Source: Nevskia soli DSM 19509 | GTDB lineage: Bacteria; Pseudomonadota; Gammaproteobacteria; Nevskiales; Nevskiaceae | Assembly (NCBI RefSeq): GCF_000711955.1 | Contig: NZ_JONR01000014.1 | Location: 87,028 to 151,027 of the forward strand | DNA: 64,000 nucleotides | Direction: 5' to 3' | Shown here: positions 48,014 through 56,190 of the stretch, piece by piece | Position numbering within the stretch: the stretch's first letter is position 1 | How the letters are laid out: each line of letters begins with the position of its first letter | Program-made: the position numbers and the translations under genes | Notes under the pieces: model-generated | Database searches by the model: none | Seen by the model: only the letters and a program-made list of their open reading frames with translations | What the model was told of the DNA's origin: nothing

Positions 48014-49030
48014 GTGACAAGCGCGCCTGAAATCAACGCGGTACAGCCCATCGCCTGGCTCGGCGACCGCCTGCGGTTGCTGGATCAACGCCTGCTGCCG
48101 TTGCAGGAAAGTTACATCGACTGCCGCAACGCCGCCGAGGTGGCGGAAGCCATTCACGGCATGGCGGTGCGCGGCGCGCCGGCGATCGGCATTGCCGCCG
48201 CCTACGGCCTGGTGCTGGCGGTGCGGCAGGACCGCAATGCCTTCGAAGAGGCCGAGCGCGTGCTGGCCGCCTCGCGGCCCACGGCGGTGAACCTGCGCTG
48301 GGCGCTGGCCCGCCTGCGCGGCCTGTGGCAGCGCGGCGCCGATGCGGCCGCGCTGGAGGTGGAAGCACGCCGCATCCACGAAGAGGATCTGGCGCAGAAC
48401 CTGCTCATGGGCGAGCTGGGCGCGGCGCTGCTGCCGCAGCATGCGCGCGTCATCACCCATTGCAACACCGGCGCGCTGGCCACCGGCGGCCACGGCACCG
48501 CGCTGGGCGTAATCCGCACCGCCTATGCGCAGGGCAAGATCGCGCAGGTCTACAACACCGAGACGCGGCCCTGGCTGCAAGGCGCGCGCCTCACCGCCTG
48601 GGAGCTGATGCGCGAGGGCATTCCCACGAAGCTGATCGCCGACGGCGCCGCGGCGCACCTGATGCGTATCGAGCGCATCGACTGGGTCATCGTCGGTGCC
48701 GACCGCATCGCCGCCAACGGCGACACCGCCAACAAGATCGGCACCTACATGTTGGCGGTTGCCGCGCGGCGCCACGGCGCGAAGTTCATGGTGGTGGCGC
48801 CGTCCGGCACCTTCGACCTGGATTGCGCCGATGGCGAGTCGATCCCGATCGAGGAGCGCAGCGCAGAGGAGCTGACCGAGTTCCGCGGGCAGCAGATCGC
48901 GCCCAGCGGCATGCAGGCGTTCAACCCGGTATTCGATGTCACGCCGGCGGAATTGATCGACGCGATCGTGTGCGAGCGCGGCGTGATCGAGCATCCCACG
49001 GCGGGCAGGGTGACGGCGCTGCTGCGCTGA
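48014..49030 (+). CDS. mtnA: Methylthioribose-1-phosphate isomerase
   Basis: MtnA converts 5-methylthioribose-1-phosphate to methylthioribulose-1-phosphate in methionine salvage. The 338-residue product has MAVRGAPAIGIAAAYGL, the catalytic Cys in THCNTGALATGGHGTALG and the catalytic Asp in VGADRIAANGDTANKIGTY. GTG 48014 is the only start that gives the family N-terminus (about 15 residues before PIAWLGDRLRLLDQRLLP). Shine-Dalgarno evidence is weak. It is divergent from the MTA deaminase gene, so a shared 60-base control region may serve both. Confidence 0.94.
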   Translation: MTSAPEINAVQPIAWLGDRLRLLDQRLLPLQESYIDCRNAAEVAEAIHGMAVRGAPAIGIAAAYGLVLAVRQDRNAFEEAERVLAASRPTAVNLRWALARLRGLWQRGADAAALEVEARRIHEEDLAQNLLMGELGAALLPQHARVITHCNTGALATGGHGTALGVIRTAYAQGKIAQVYNTETRPWLQGARLTAWELMREGIPTKLIADGAAAHLMRIERIDWVIVGADRIAANGDTANKIGTYMLAVAARRHGAKFMVVAPSGTFDLDCADGESIPIEERSAEELTEFRGQQIAPSGMQAFNPVFDVTPAELIDAIVCERGVIEHPTAGRVTALLR

Positions 49031-49054
49031 CGTATCGACAGGATAGACAGGACT

Positions 49055-49582
49055 ATGCTCTACGCACTTGAAGACCGCGTGCCCCGGGTTGCCGCCGATG
49101 CCTGGGTGGCGGACAGTGCCAGCGTCATCGGCTCGGTGCAGCTCGCCGCCGGCAGCAGCGTCTGGTTCGGCTGCGTGCTGCGCGGCGACAACGACGACAT
49201 CAGCGTCGGCGAGAACAGCAATGTGCAGGACGGCTCGGTGCTGCACACCGATCCCGGCATCAAGCTGAGCATCGGCCGCGACTGCACCATCGGCCACCAG
49301 GTGATGCTGCACGGCTGCACCATCGGCGACGGCAGCCTGGTCGGGATACAGAGCGTGGTGCTGAACCGCGCGGTGATCGGCAGGAATTCTCTGGTCGGCG
49401 CCGGCAGCCTGGTGCCGGAGGGGAAGCAGTTTCCGGACGGGGTGCTGCTGATGGGCAGCCCGGCGAAGGTGGTACGCGAATTGTCGCCGGCGGAAATCCA
49501 GATGCTGCAGCAGATTCCGAAGATCTACGTGCGCAATGCGCAGCGTTACCGCGACAAGCTGCGCCCGCTGAGCCAGGGCTGA
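49055..49582 (+). CDS. Gamma-carbonic anhydrase family protein (left-handed beta helix)
   Basis: The 175-residue product is a hexapeptide-repeat left-handed beta helix of the gamma-carbonic anhydrase/YrdA family. The repeats include VIGSVQLAAGSSVWFGCVLRG, TDPGIKLSIGRDCTIGHQVML and HGCTIGDGSLVGIQS, with the three metal-ligand histidines (LHTDPG, IGHQVMLHG). It resembles E. coli YrdA, whose carbonic anhydrase activity is unproven. It lies 24 bases after mtnA and eight before a lipoprotein gene, probably in one transcript. Confidence 0.9.
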   Translation: MLYALEDRVPRVAADAWVADSASVIGSVQLAAGSSVWFGCVLRGDNDDISVGENSNVQDGSVLHTDPGIKLSIGRDCTIGHQVMLHGCTIGDGSLVGIQSVVLNRAVIGRNSLVGAGSLVPEGKQFPDGVLLMGSPAKVVRELSPAEIQMLQQIPKIYVRNAQRYRDKLRPLSQG

Positions 49583-49590
49583 GCGCTGCC

Positions 49591-50040
49591 GTGACGCGTG
49601 CGCTTCGCTGCGGATTGCTGATTCTGCTGGTGCTTGCCGGGTGCGCCGCTGCTCCACCTTCGACAGATGGGGAAGTGACGAGCATACGTACCGTGCTGGC
49701 CGAGCAGGCCGCGGCCTGGAATCGCGGCGATATCGACGGCTTCATGCAGGGTTACTGGAACAGCGAGCAGCTGCGCTTCGCTTCCGGCGACAGCGTCACC
49801 TACGGCTGGGCGGCGGCGAACCAGCGTTACCACGCCCATTATCCCGACCGCGCCGCCATGGGTACGCTGGAATTCTCCGGCCTCGATGTGGAACTGCTGG
49901 CGCCGGATGCGGCCGTCGTTTTCGGCCATTGGGCGTTGCAGCGGGAGCATGACCGGCCGCATGGGCTGTTCACCCTGGTGCTGCGCAAGACCGCTGACGG
50001 CTGGAGGATCAGCCGCGACCATACTTCGGCCGCAGACTGA
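49591..50040 (+). CDS. Putative lipoprotein with SnoaL/DUF4440-like domain
   Basis: The 149-residue product has a lipoprotein signal (MTRALRCGLLILLVLAGC) with lipobox Cys18. It then has an NTF2-like domain typical of DUF4440/SnoaL proteins: IRTVLAEQAAAWNRGDIDGFMQGYW near the N-terminus and FTLVLRKTADGWRISRDHTS at the end. Such domains bind small ligands or act as calcium/calmodulin-kinase-II-association-like folds. The specific role is unknown. It starts at GTG 49591 close behind the gamma-carbonic anhydrase gene. Confidence 0.75.
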   Translation: MTRALRCGLLILLVLAGCAAAPPSTDGEVTSIRTVLAEQAAAWNRGDIDGFMQGYWNSEQLRFASGDSVTYGWAAANQRYHAHYPDRAAMGTLEFSGLDVELLAPDAAVVFGHWALQREHDRPHGLFTLVLRKTADGWRISRDHTSAAD

Positions 50041-50226
50041 GCGAATAGCGCTCAGGAAGTCCGGGTTGAGCCAGGAGGCCCGGTAAGGTCCGGGAACGCC
50101 TGATTGGTGCCCGACCTCACCATGCGTGCCATGTGTGCCATCGTTTTTTGTTGGCACGCATGCGGCGACCGCTTCCGGGAATGTACGCGTGCGCATGTCG
50201 GCAATCCCTGAGCATTTGAGCATTAC

Positions 50227-50266
50227 TTGACATGCAAGACGTGACTTGCCTATTCTTTTGGCAAGT
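50227..50266 (+). promoter_or_regulatory. arsR-family gene promoter with overlapping operator
   Basis: TTGACA (50227-50232), 18 bases and TATTCT (50251-50256) form a sigma70 promoter. A perfect dyad, ACTTGCC (50244-50250) and GGCAAGT (50260-50266), flanks and covers the -10. A further ACTTGCA follows at 50271. The arrangement suits autorepression by the ArsR-type regulator encoded just downstream. Binding is inferred. Confidence 0.7.
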
Positions 50267-50285
50267 AAATACTTGCATATAGTTC

Positions 50286-50618
50286 ATGACGGAGCACCAC
50301 GACACCGACGTGCTGTTCAAGGCGCTTGCGGATGCCAGCCGGCGCAAGCTGCTGGATCTGTTGCATGCGCACGATGGCCGCACGCTCAACGAGTTGTGCG
50401 AGCACCTGGACATGACGCGGCAGGGTGTGACGCAGCACCTGGACCTGCTGGAGGCGGCGAACCTGGTCGCCACCGTGCGGCGCGGCCGCGAAAAACTGCA
50501 CTTCCTCAATCCGGTACCGCTGCAGGAAATCTACGAGCGCTGGATTGCCAAGTTTGAAAAGCCGCGCCTGAAGGCGCTTGCCGATCTGAAACGACGAATG
50601 GAGAAACCCAATGGCTAA
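50286..50618 (+). CDS. ArsR-family transcriptional regulator
   Basis: The 110-residue product is a winged-helix regulator: LFKALADASRRKLLDLLHAHDGRTLNEL, then the recognition helix LDMTRQGVTQHLDLLEAANLV and wing TVRRGREKLHFLNP. It has no CxC metal motif in helix 3 and so is not a classical arsenic or metal sensor. It overlaps the next gene by eight bases. ArsR regulators without metal sites paired with an AHSA1/SRPBCC gene are a recurrent two-gene unit in bacteria, and the ligand of the partner may be the signal. A palindrome covers its promoter. Confidence 0.9.
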   Translation: MTEHHDTDVLFKALADASRRKLLDLLHAHDGRTLNELCEHLDMTRQGVTQHLDLLEAANLVATVRRGREKLHFLNPVPLQEIYERWIAKFEKPRLKALADLKRRMEKPNG

Positions 50619-51090
50619 ATCGACCTTTGTCTACGTGACCTACATCCGCACCACGCCGGAGAAGCTGTGGTCGGCACTGACCGACGACGTGGAATTCATG
50701 AAGCAGTACTGGTTCGGCGTGCACTGCGAGAGCCGGTGGACGGCGGGATCCTCGTGGAAGATGGTGCAGGGCGACGGTCAGGTCAGCGATGCCGGCGAGA
50801 TCGTCGAGGCCGAACCGCCGCGGCGCCTGGTGATCCGCTGGCGGCACCAGAGCAAGCCCGAGCTCAAGGCCGAAGGCGAGTCGCTCTGCACGATGGAACT
50901 GGAGCCCAGTGGAACGGCGGTCAAGCTGTCCATCACCCACACCATCGAGCGCGACCCCTCGAAACTCATCGCGGCGGTGTCCGGTGGCTGGCCGAAGATC
51001 GTCTCCAACCTGAAGTCCCTGCTGGAGACCGGCTCCATCGCTTTGCAGGAGCCCTATCCCAATCAGAGCGCGCACTCCGGAAAGGAGTGA
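50611..51090 (+). CDS. SRPBCC/AHSA1-domain protein
   Basis: The 159-residue product has the AHSA1 (START-like) fold signature: VYVTYIRTTPEKLWSALTD at the start, FWFGVHCESRWTAGSSWKM-like middle (YWFGVHCESRWTAG), EAEPPRRLVIRWRH, and a C-terminal GGWPKIVSNLKSLLETG helix. Such domains form a hydrophobic ligand pocket. Translation overlaps the ArsR gene by eight bases, so the two are made together. The ligand and function are unknown. The C-terminal 20 residues are polar and variable. Confidence 0.88.
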   Translation: MAKSTFVYVTYIRTTPEKLWSALTDDVEFMKQYWFGVHCESRWTAGSSWKMVQGDGQVSDAGEIVEAEPPRRLVIRWRHQSKPELKAEGESLCTMELEPSGTAVKLSITHTIERDPSKLIAAVSGGWPKIVSNLKSLLETGSIALQEPYPNQSAHSGKE

Positions 51091-51102
51091 ACGCAATCCG
51101 GA

Positions 51103-51402
51103 TCAAAGGAATCGGCAGATCGTTCCGGAGATCAACCCACGCTCGCCTTCATTGGGCAACCGTTTTTCCAGCACGCCGCCGACGCGGGGCCGGATTTCGA
51201 CGGTATTCACCGCCTCGGTCTGGGCGACGTAGTCCTCGGTCACGGTGGCCGCCCGCGGCGTCACGGTGACGATGGCGACATCCACGGATGGGGGTGGAGG
51301 TGGGGGCTTCTTGCCGCAGCCCGTCAACAGCAGGGAGGCAGCGCCGAAACACAAGGCCAGCCGCACCGTTTTCAAGCCAAACTCTACGCCATGTTGAGAC
51401 AT
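51103..51402 (-). pseudogene. N-terminal remnant of an RND efflux adaptor (AcrA-like)
   Basis: The 99-codon frame starts like a membrane-fusion lipoprotein, with a hydrophobic signal and lipobox LLLTGC (Cys29). VDVAIVTVTPRAATVTEDYVAQTEAVNTVEIRPRV (residues 40-74 read in parts) leads into the first beta strands and GGVLEKRLPNEG, the usual lipoyl-domain start of AcrA/MexA proteins. After about residue 87 similarity is lost and a stop follows, so hairpin, barrel and membrane-proximal domains are missing. It is divergent from the intact mdtABC genes and appears to be a decayed adaptor gene. Confidence 0.7.
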
Positions 51403-51673
51403 GAGCGGATCCCTGTCGTTTGCCGTCGCGGGCGCGAGCGGACCGGCCGTGCTTTCCCCTGCACCCGGCCGGGCATGGAGGACAAACTAGCCTAGTGTGC
51501 GGTATGGCGCCAACCGCGCATGGCGCGACTTGCAAGGGAAAAGGCACTCCGCCTGATACATTTCTTAACTGCTACTCTAGCGAACCAGCTGCGATTTTCA
51601 TGCATCCAAGCCGCATAATTCCGCGTCCACATCCCCCTGCGGTGAAAGACCGCCGCCTCTGGAGTCAAGCACT

Positions 51674-52963
51674 ATGCGCAAGGCGACCCTGATCGTCGTC
51701 GCGTCCGTTGTGGCAGCCGGTTTGCTCGCCGCCTGTTCGCATTCCTCCTCATCGCAGGACTCCAGCGCCAAGAAAGGCAGCGGCAAGCGGGGCAAGATGG
51801 CCGAAACCGGTCCCATCCCGGTCACCGTCGCCACGGTCGCCAAGCAGGACATGCCGGTCTATCTCAACGGCCTCGGCTCGGTGGTCGCGTTCAACACGGC
51901 CACCATCCTGGCCCAGGTCTCGGGCCAGCTGGTCGCCGTGCCATTCAAGGAAGGCGACGAGGTGGCGAAAGGCGCCTTGCTGGCGCAGGTCGATCCGCGT
52001 CCGTTCCAGGCCACGCTGGACCAGGCTATCGCCAAGAAGGCGCAGGATGCGGCGGCCCTGGTCAGCGCCAGGCTCGATCTCAAGCGCTACCAGGACCTGC
52101 TGCCCGACGGGTACGTCACCGGCCAGCAGGTGGATCAGCAGAAAGCCACGGTGGACTCCGACGCGGCGCTGGTGCAGGCCGACGAGGCTGCGATCGAAAG
52201 CGCCCGCGTGCAGGTCTCCTTCACCCGCATCACCGCGCCGTTTGACGGCGTGGTGGGCATCCGCCAGGTCGACGTCGGCAATCTGGTCTCCGCCTCCGGC
52301 GCCACCGGCATCGTGGTGCTGACGCAGATTAAACCGATCACGCTCACTTTCACGCTGCCGGAGCAGTCCCTGCCGCAGATCCGCTCCGCCGAAGACCAGC
52401 CGCTGACCGTGCTGGCGGTGACCCGCGACAACCAGACCGAACTGGCGCGCGGCAAGCTGACCGCTTTCGACAGCCAGATCGATACCTCGACCGGCACCAT
52501 CAAGATCAAGGCCACCTTCGACAATCAGGACAAGAAGCTGTGGCCGGGCCAGTTCGTCAATGCGCGCCTGCTGGTGCGCACCGCGCACGACGCGCTGACG
52601 GTGCCGGCGCCGGCGGTGCAGCTCGGCCCCAACGGCAGCTATGTCTACAAGGTCCAGCCCGACGAGACGGTGCAGATGCAGCCGGTCACGGTGGGACAGA
52701 CCGAGGGCAACCTGGCACTGGTCACCGAGGGCCTGGCGGAAGGCGACACGGTGGTGGTGGATGGGCAGTCGCGCCTGCAGCCGGGCTCCAAGGTGCAGGT
52801 CACCACGGCGGGCGACGATGCGGGCAGTTCCTCCTCTTCCGGAGGCGGTTCCTCCGGCGGTGTTTCTTCCTCGGGCGGTCAGCATCACCGCCACAAGAAG
52901 GATCAGGACGGAAGCGGCGGCGGCAGCAGCAGCGGTGGCGGAGCTTCCGGCGGCCTGCAATGA
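51674..52963 (+). CDS. mdtA: RND efflux periplasmic adaptor (MdtA-like)
   Basis: MdtA-type adaptors link the MdtBC pump to an outer-membrane channel. The 429-residue lipoprotein has a signal with lipobox LLAAC (Cys21), a lipoyl/beta domain (NGLGSVVAFNTATILAQVSGQLVAVPF), an alpha-helical hairpin (about 105-170), the barrel (VSFTRITAPFDGVVGIRQVDVGN) and the membrane-proximal domain. The last 50 residues are an unusual Ser/Gly-rich tail with a central QHHRHKK patch. Its stop overlaps the mdtB start. No TolC gene follows in this window. Confidence 0.92.
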   Translation: MRKATLIVVASVVAAGLLAACSHSSSSQDSSAKKGSGKRGKMAETGPIPVTVATVAKQDMPVYLNGLGSVVAFNTATILAQVSGQLVAVPFKEGDEVAKGALLAQVDPRPFQATLDQAIAKKAQDAAALVSARLDLKRYQDLLPDGYVTGQQVDQQKATVDSDAALVQADEAAIESARVQVSFTRITAPFDGVVGIRQVDVGNLVSASGATGIVVLTQIKPITLTFTLPEQSLPQIRSAEDQPLTVLAVTRDNQTELARGKLTAFDSQIDTSTGTIKIKATFDNQDKKLWPGQFVNARLLVRTAHDALTVPAPAVQLGPNGSYVYKVQPDETVQMQPVTVGQTEGNLALVTEGLAEGDTVVVDGQSRLQPGSKVQVTTAGDDAGSSSSSGGGSSGGVSSSGGQHHRHKKDQDGSGGGSSSGGGASGGLQ

Positions 52964-55900
52964 GCGTCAGCGAACCCTTCATCGAGCGCCCCATCGCCAC
53001 ATCGCTGCTGATGGTGGCGGTGCTGTTGCTGGGCATCCTCGGTTATCGCTTCCTGGCCATTTCCGCCTTGCCGGCGGTGGATTTCCCCACCATCCAGGTT
53101 ACTACCCAGTATCCCGGGGCCAGTCCCTCGGTGATGAGTTCGCTGGTGACGACGCCGCTGGAGCGGCAGTTCGGCGAGATCGCCGGCCTGTCGTCGATGA
53201 ATTCGGTCAGCTCCTTCGGCGTTTCCACCATCACCCTGCAGTTCGGCCTCGACCGCAACATCGACGATGCGGCGCAGGACGTGCAGTCGGCGATCAACGC
53301 CACCAAGGGCGTGCTGCCGAGCAACCTGCCGTACCCGCCGTCCTACAGCAAGGTCAATCCTGCCGATGCGCCGATCCTGTCGCTGGCGGTGACCTCGGAC
53401 ACCCTGACCATCGACAAGGTCAACGATTTCGCCGACACCATCCTGGGACAGAAGCTGTCGCAGGTTTCCGGCGTCGGCCTGGTCAGCATCGAGGGCAACC
53501 AGAAGCCGGCGGTGCGCATCCAGGTCAACCCGGCGGCGCTGGCCGGCATCGGCCTCGGCCTCGAGGATGTGCGCTCGACGCTGACGGTGGCCAATGTCAA
53601 TGCGCCCAAGGGCAGCTTCAACGGCGCCTCGCAGTCCTACACCATCGGCTCCAACGACCAGATCACTGCGGCGGCCGATTACCGGCCGATCATCGTCACC
53701 TACAAGAACGGCGCGCCGGTGCGCCTGTCCGACATCGCCAATGTCGTCGACGGCGCCGAGAACGAGATGCTGTCGGCCTGGGTCGGCACGCCCCAGGGAA
53801 CCAAGCCGGCGGTGCTGCTGGATATCCGGCGCCAGCCCGGCGCCAACATCATCCAGACGGTGGACGCCATCAAGGCCCTGCTGCCGAAGCTGGAGGCGAG
53901 CATTCCGGCGACGGTCAAGGTCAGCATCCTGTCGGACCGCACCCAGACCATCCGCGCTTCCGTCGCCGATGTGCAGTTCACCCTGCTGCTGACGGTGGCG
54001 CTGGTGGTGATGGTGATCTTCGTATTCCTGCGCAAGCTGTGGGCCACGGTGATTCCCAGCGTGGCGCTGCCGTTGTCGCTGGTCGGCACTTTCGGCGTGA
54101 TGGCGCTGTGCAATTTCTCGCTCGACAACCTGTCGCTGATGGCGCTGACCATCGCCACCGGCTTCGTGGTGGACGATGCCATCGTCATGATCGAGAACAT
54201 CGTCCGCTACATCGAGCAGGGCATGGAGCCGGAAGAGGCGGCGCGGGTCGGCGCCAGCCAGATCGGCTTCACCGTGATCTCGCTGACGGTGTCGCTGATT
54301 GCGGTGTTCATTCCATTGCTGCTGATGTCCGGCATCGTCGGCCGCCTGTTCCGTGAATTTGCCCTGGTGCTGTCGATCGCGGTGGTGCTGTCGGCGGTGG
54401 TCTCGCTGACGCTGACGCCGATGATGTGCGCCAAGCTGCTCAAGGCCGAGGATGCGCACCAGCCCGGCACCGAAGGACGCGGCCTGCTGGCTTGGAGCGA
54501 GCGCATGTTCCAGCGCGGCATCGACGCTTACGGGCGCAGTCTGCGCTGGGTGATGAAGCGGCAGTTCATCACCCTGATGGTGGCGATCGGCACGCTGGTG
54601 TTCACCGTGCTGCTGTACATCCTGATCCCCAAGGGATTGATCCCGATCCAGGATACGGGCGTCATCACCGGCATCACCGAGGCGGGGCAGAGCATTTCTT
54701 TTCCCGCCATGGAAGCGCGGCAGCACGCCATCTCGGACATCGTGCGGCAGGATCCGGCGGTACAGAACGTGTCTTCCTTCGTCGGCGCCGGCACGGTCAA
54801 CCCCACGCTCAACTCGGGACGGCTGACCATCGTGCTCAAGCCGCACGGCCAGCGTCCGGACATCGACACGGTGATGCGGCGCCTGAAGGATGCCGTCGCC
54901 AATGTCGAGGGGATCGCGCTGTTCATGCAGCCGGTGCAGGATCTGCAGATCGACAGCCAGGTCAGCCGCACGCAATACCAGTACGTGCTGCAGGACACCG
55001 ACAACGAGGAGCTGCGCCAGTGGGCGCCCAAGCTCACCGCCGCGATCCAGCAGCGTCCGGAGTTCGCCGACGTCACCAGCGACCTGCAGGCGCAGGGGCA
55101 GCAGCTGCTGCTCAACATCGACCGCGACCGCGCCAGCCAGTTCGGCGTGCCGATCCAGTCCATCGACGATACGCTGTACGACGCGTTCGGTCAGCGCCAG
55201 GTCAGCACCATCTACACCGAGCTGAACCAGTACCGCGTGGTGCTGGAAGTGGCGCCGGAGTTCCGCGACCGGCCGGAGACCATGCAGAAGCTGTACGTGC
55301 GCGCGAACGCCAACTACACCACGCTGTCCAGCGCCAGCGCCTCCAACGCCAATGCTTCGAAGGCGATCAATACGGCTTCGACCAGCGGGTCTTCCAGCGT
55401 CGACATGGTGCCGCTGTCGGCGGTGGCCAGCATGAGCATCACCACCGCGCCGCTGGTGGTGACCCACGAAGACCAGCTGTCGGCGGTGACGATCTCCTTC
55501 AACCTGGCGCCGGGTTCTTCGCTGGGCGATGCCCTGGCCGGCATTACCGAGGTGGAGAAGGAAATCGGCATGCCGAACACCATCCAGTCCAGCTATTCCG
55601 GCACGGCGGCGGAGTTCAAGTCCTCGCTGGCGAGCGAGCCGATGCTGATCCTGGCGGCGGTGGTGGTGATCTACATCGTGCTGGGTGTGCTGTACGAGAG
55701 CTATATCCATCCCATCACCATCCTGTCGACGCTGCCGTCCGCGGGTGTGGGCGCGCTGCTGGCGCTGATGATCACCGGGCAGGAGCTGTCGATCGTGGCC
55801 CTGATCGGCATCATCCTGCTGATCGGCATCGTCAAGAAAAACGCCATCATGATGATCGACTTCGCGCTCGAGGCGGAGCGGGAGCACGGCATGGCGCCGG

Positions 55901-56178
55901 AAGAGTCGATCTACCAGGCGGCGCTGCTGCGCTTCCGTCCGATCATGATGACCACCATGGCGGCCCTGCTGGGCGCCCTGCCGCTGGCCCTGGCGCACGG
56001 CAACGGTTCGGAGCTGCGGCTGCCGCTGGGCATTTCCATCGTCGGCGGCCTGCTGCTGTCGCAGGTGCTGACGCTGTACACGACGCCGGTGATCTACCTG
56101 TACATGGATCGGCTGGCGGCTTGGGTGGGTGAGTTGCGCGGCTCGTCCGCGCGGCACGAACCGGCGGCGAACCATTAA
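52960..56178 (+). CDS. mdtB: RND multidrug efflux transporter, MdtB-like
   Basis: The 1072-residue product is an inner-membrane proton-driven RND pump with twelve transmembrane segments and two large periplasmic loops. Typical motifs are visible: FIERPIATSLLMVAVLLLG at the start, GAENEMLSAWVG, VALPLSLVGTFGVM, LDNLSLMALTIATGFVVDDAIVMIENI in TM4 with the Asp pair used for proton relay, and the C-terminal MMTTMAALLGALPLALAHG. With the following mdtC gene it probably forms the mixed MdtBC trimer known from E. coli. It starts on the mdtA stop codon. Confidence 0.93.
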   Translation: MSVSEPFIERPIATSLLMVAVLLLGILGYRFLAISALPAVDFPTIQVTTQYPGASPSVMSSLVTTPLERQFGEIAGLSSMNSVSSFGVSTITLQFGLDRNIDDAAQDVQSAINATKGVLPSNLPYPPSYSKVNPADAPILSLAVTSDTLTIDKVNDFADTILGQKLSQVSGVGLVSIEGNQKPAVRIQVNPAALAGIGLGLEDVRSTLTVANVNAPKGSFNGASQSYTIGSNDQITAAADYRPIIVTYKNGAPVRLSDIANVVDGAENEMLSAWVGTPQGTKPAVLLDIRRQPGANIIQTVDAIKALLPKLEASIPATVKVSILSDRTQTIRASVADVQFTLLLTVALVVMVIFVFLRKLWATVIPSVALPLSLVGTFGVMALCNFSLDNLSLMALTIATGFVVDDAIVMIENIVRYIEQGMEPEEAARVGASQIGFTVISLTVSLIAVFIPLLLMSGIVGRLFREFALVLSIAVVLSAVVSLTLTPMMCAKLLKAEDAHQPGTEGRGLLAWSERMFQRGIDAYGRSLRWVMKRQFITLMVAIGTLVFTVLLYILIPKGLIPIQDTGVITGITEAGQSISFPAMEARQHAISDIVRQDPAVQNVSSFVGAGTVNPTLNSGRLTIVLKPHGQRPDIDTVMRRLKDAVANVEGIALFMQPVQDLQIDSQVSRTQYQYVLQDTDNEELRQWAPKLTAAIQQRPEFADVTSDLQAQGQQLLLNIDRDRASQFGVPIQSIDDTLYDAFGQRQVSTIYTELNQYRVVLEVAPEFRDRPETMQKLYVRANANYTTLSSASASNANASKAINTASTSGSSSVDMVPLSAVASMSITTAPLVVTHEDQLSAVTISFNLAPGSSLGDALAGITEVEKEIGMPNTIQSSYSGTAAEFKSSLASEPMLILAAVVVIYIVLGVLYESYIHPITILSTLPSAGVGALLALMITGQELSIVALIGIILLIGIVKKNAIMMIDFALEAEREHGMAPEESIYQAALLRFRPIMMTTMAALLGALPLALAHGNGSELRLPLGISIVGGLLLSQVLTLYTTPVIYLYMDRLAAWVGELRGSSARHEPAANH

Positions 56179-56190
56179 TACGCCAGCGCC

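Noticed and set aside
50278..50283. TATAGT two bases before the arsR-type ATG as a leaderless promoter
   Set aside because: It is too close to the ATG; TTGACA-18-TATTCT upstream fits better and carries the operator.
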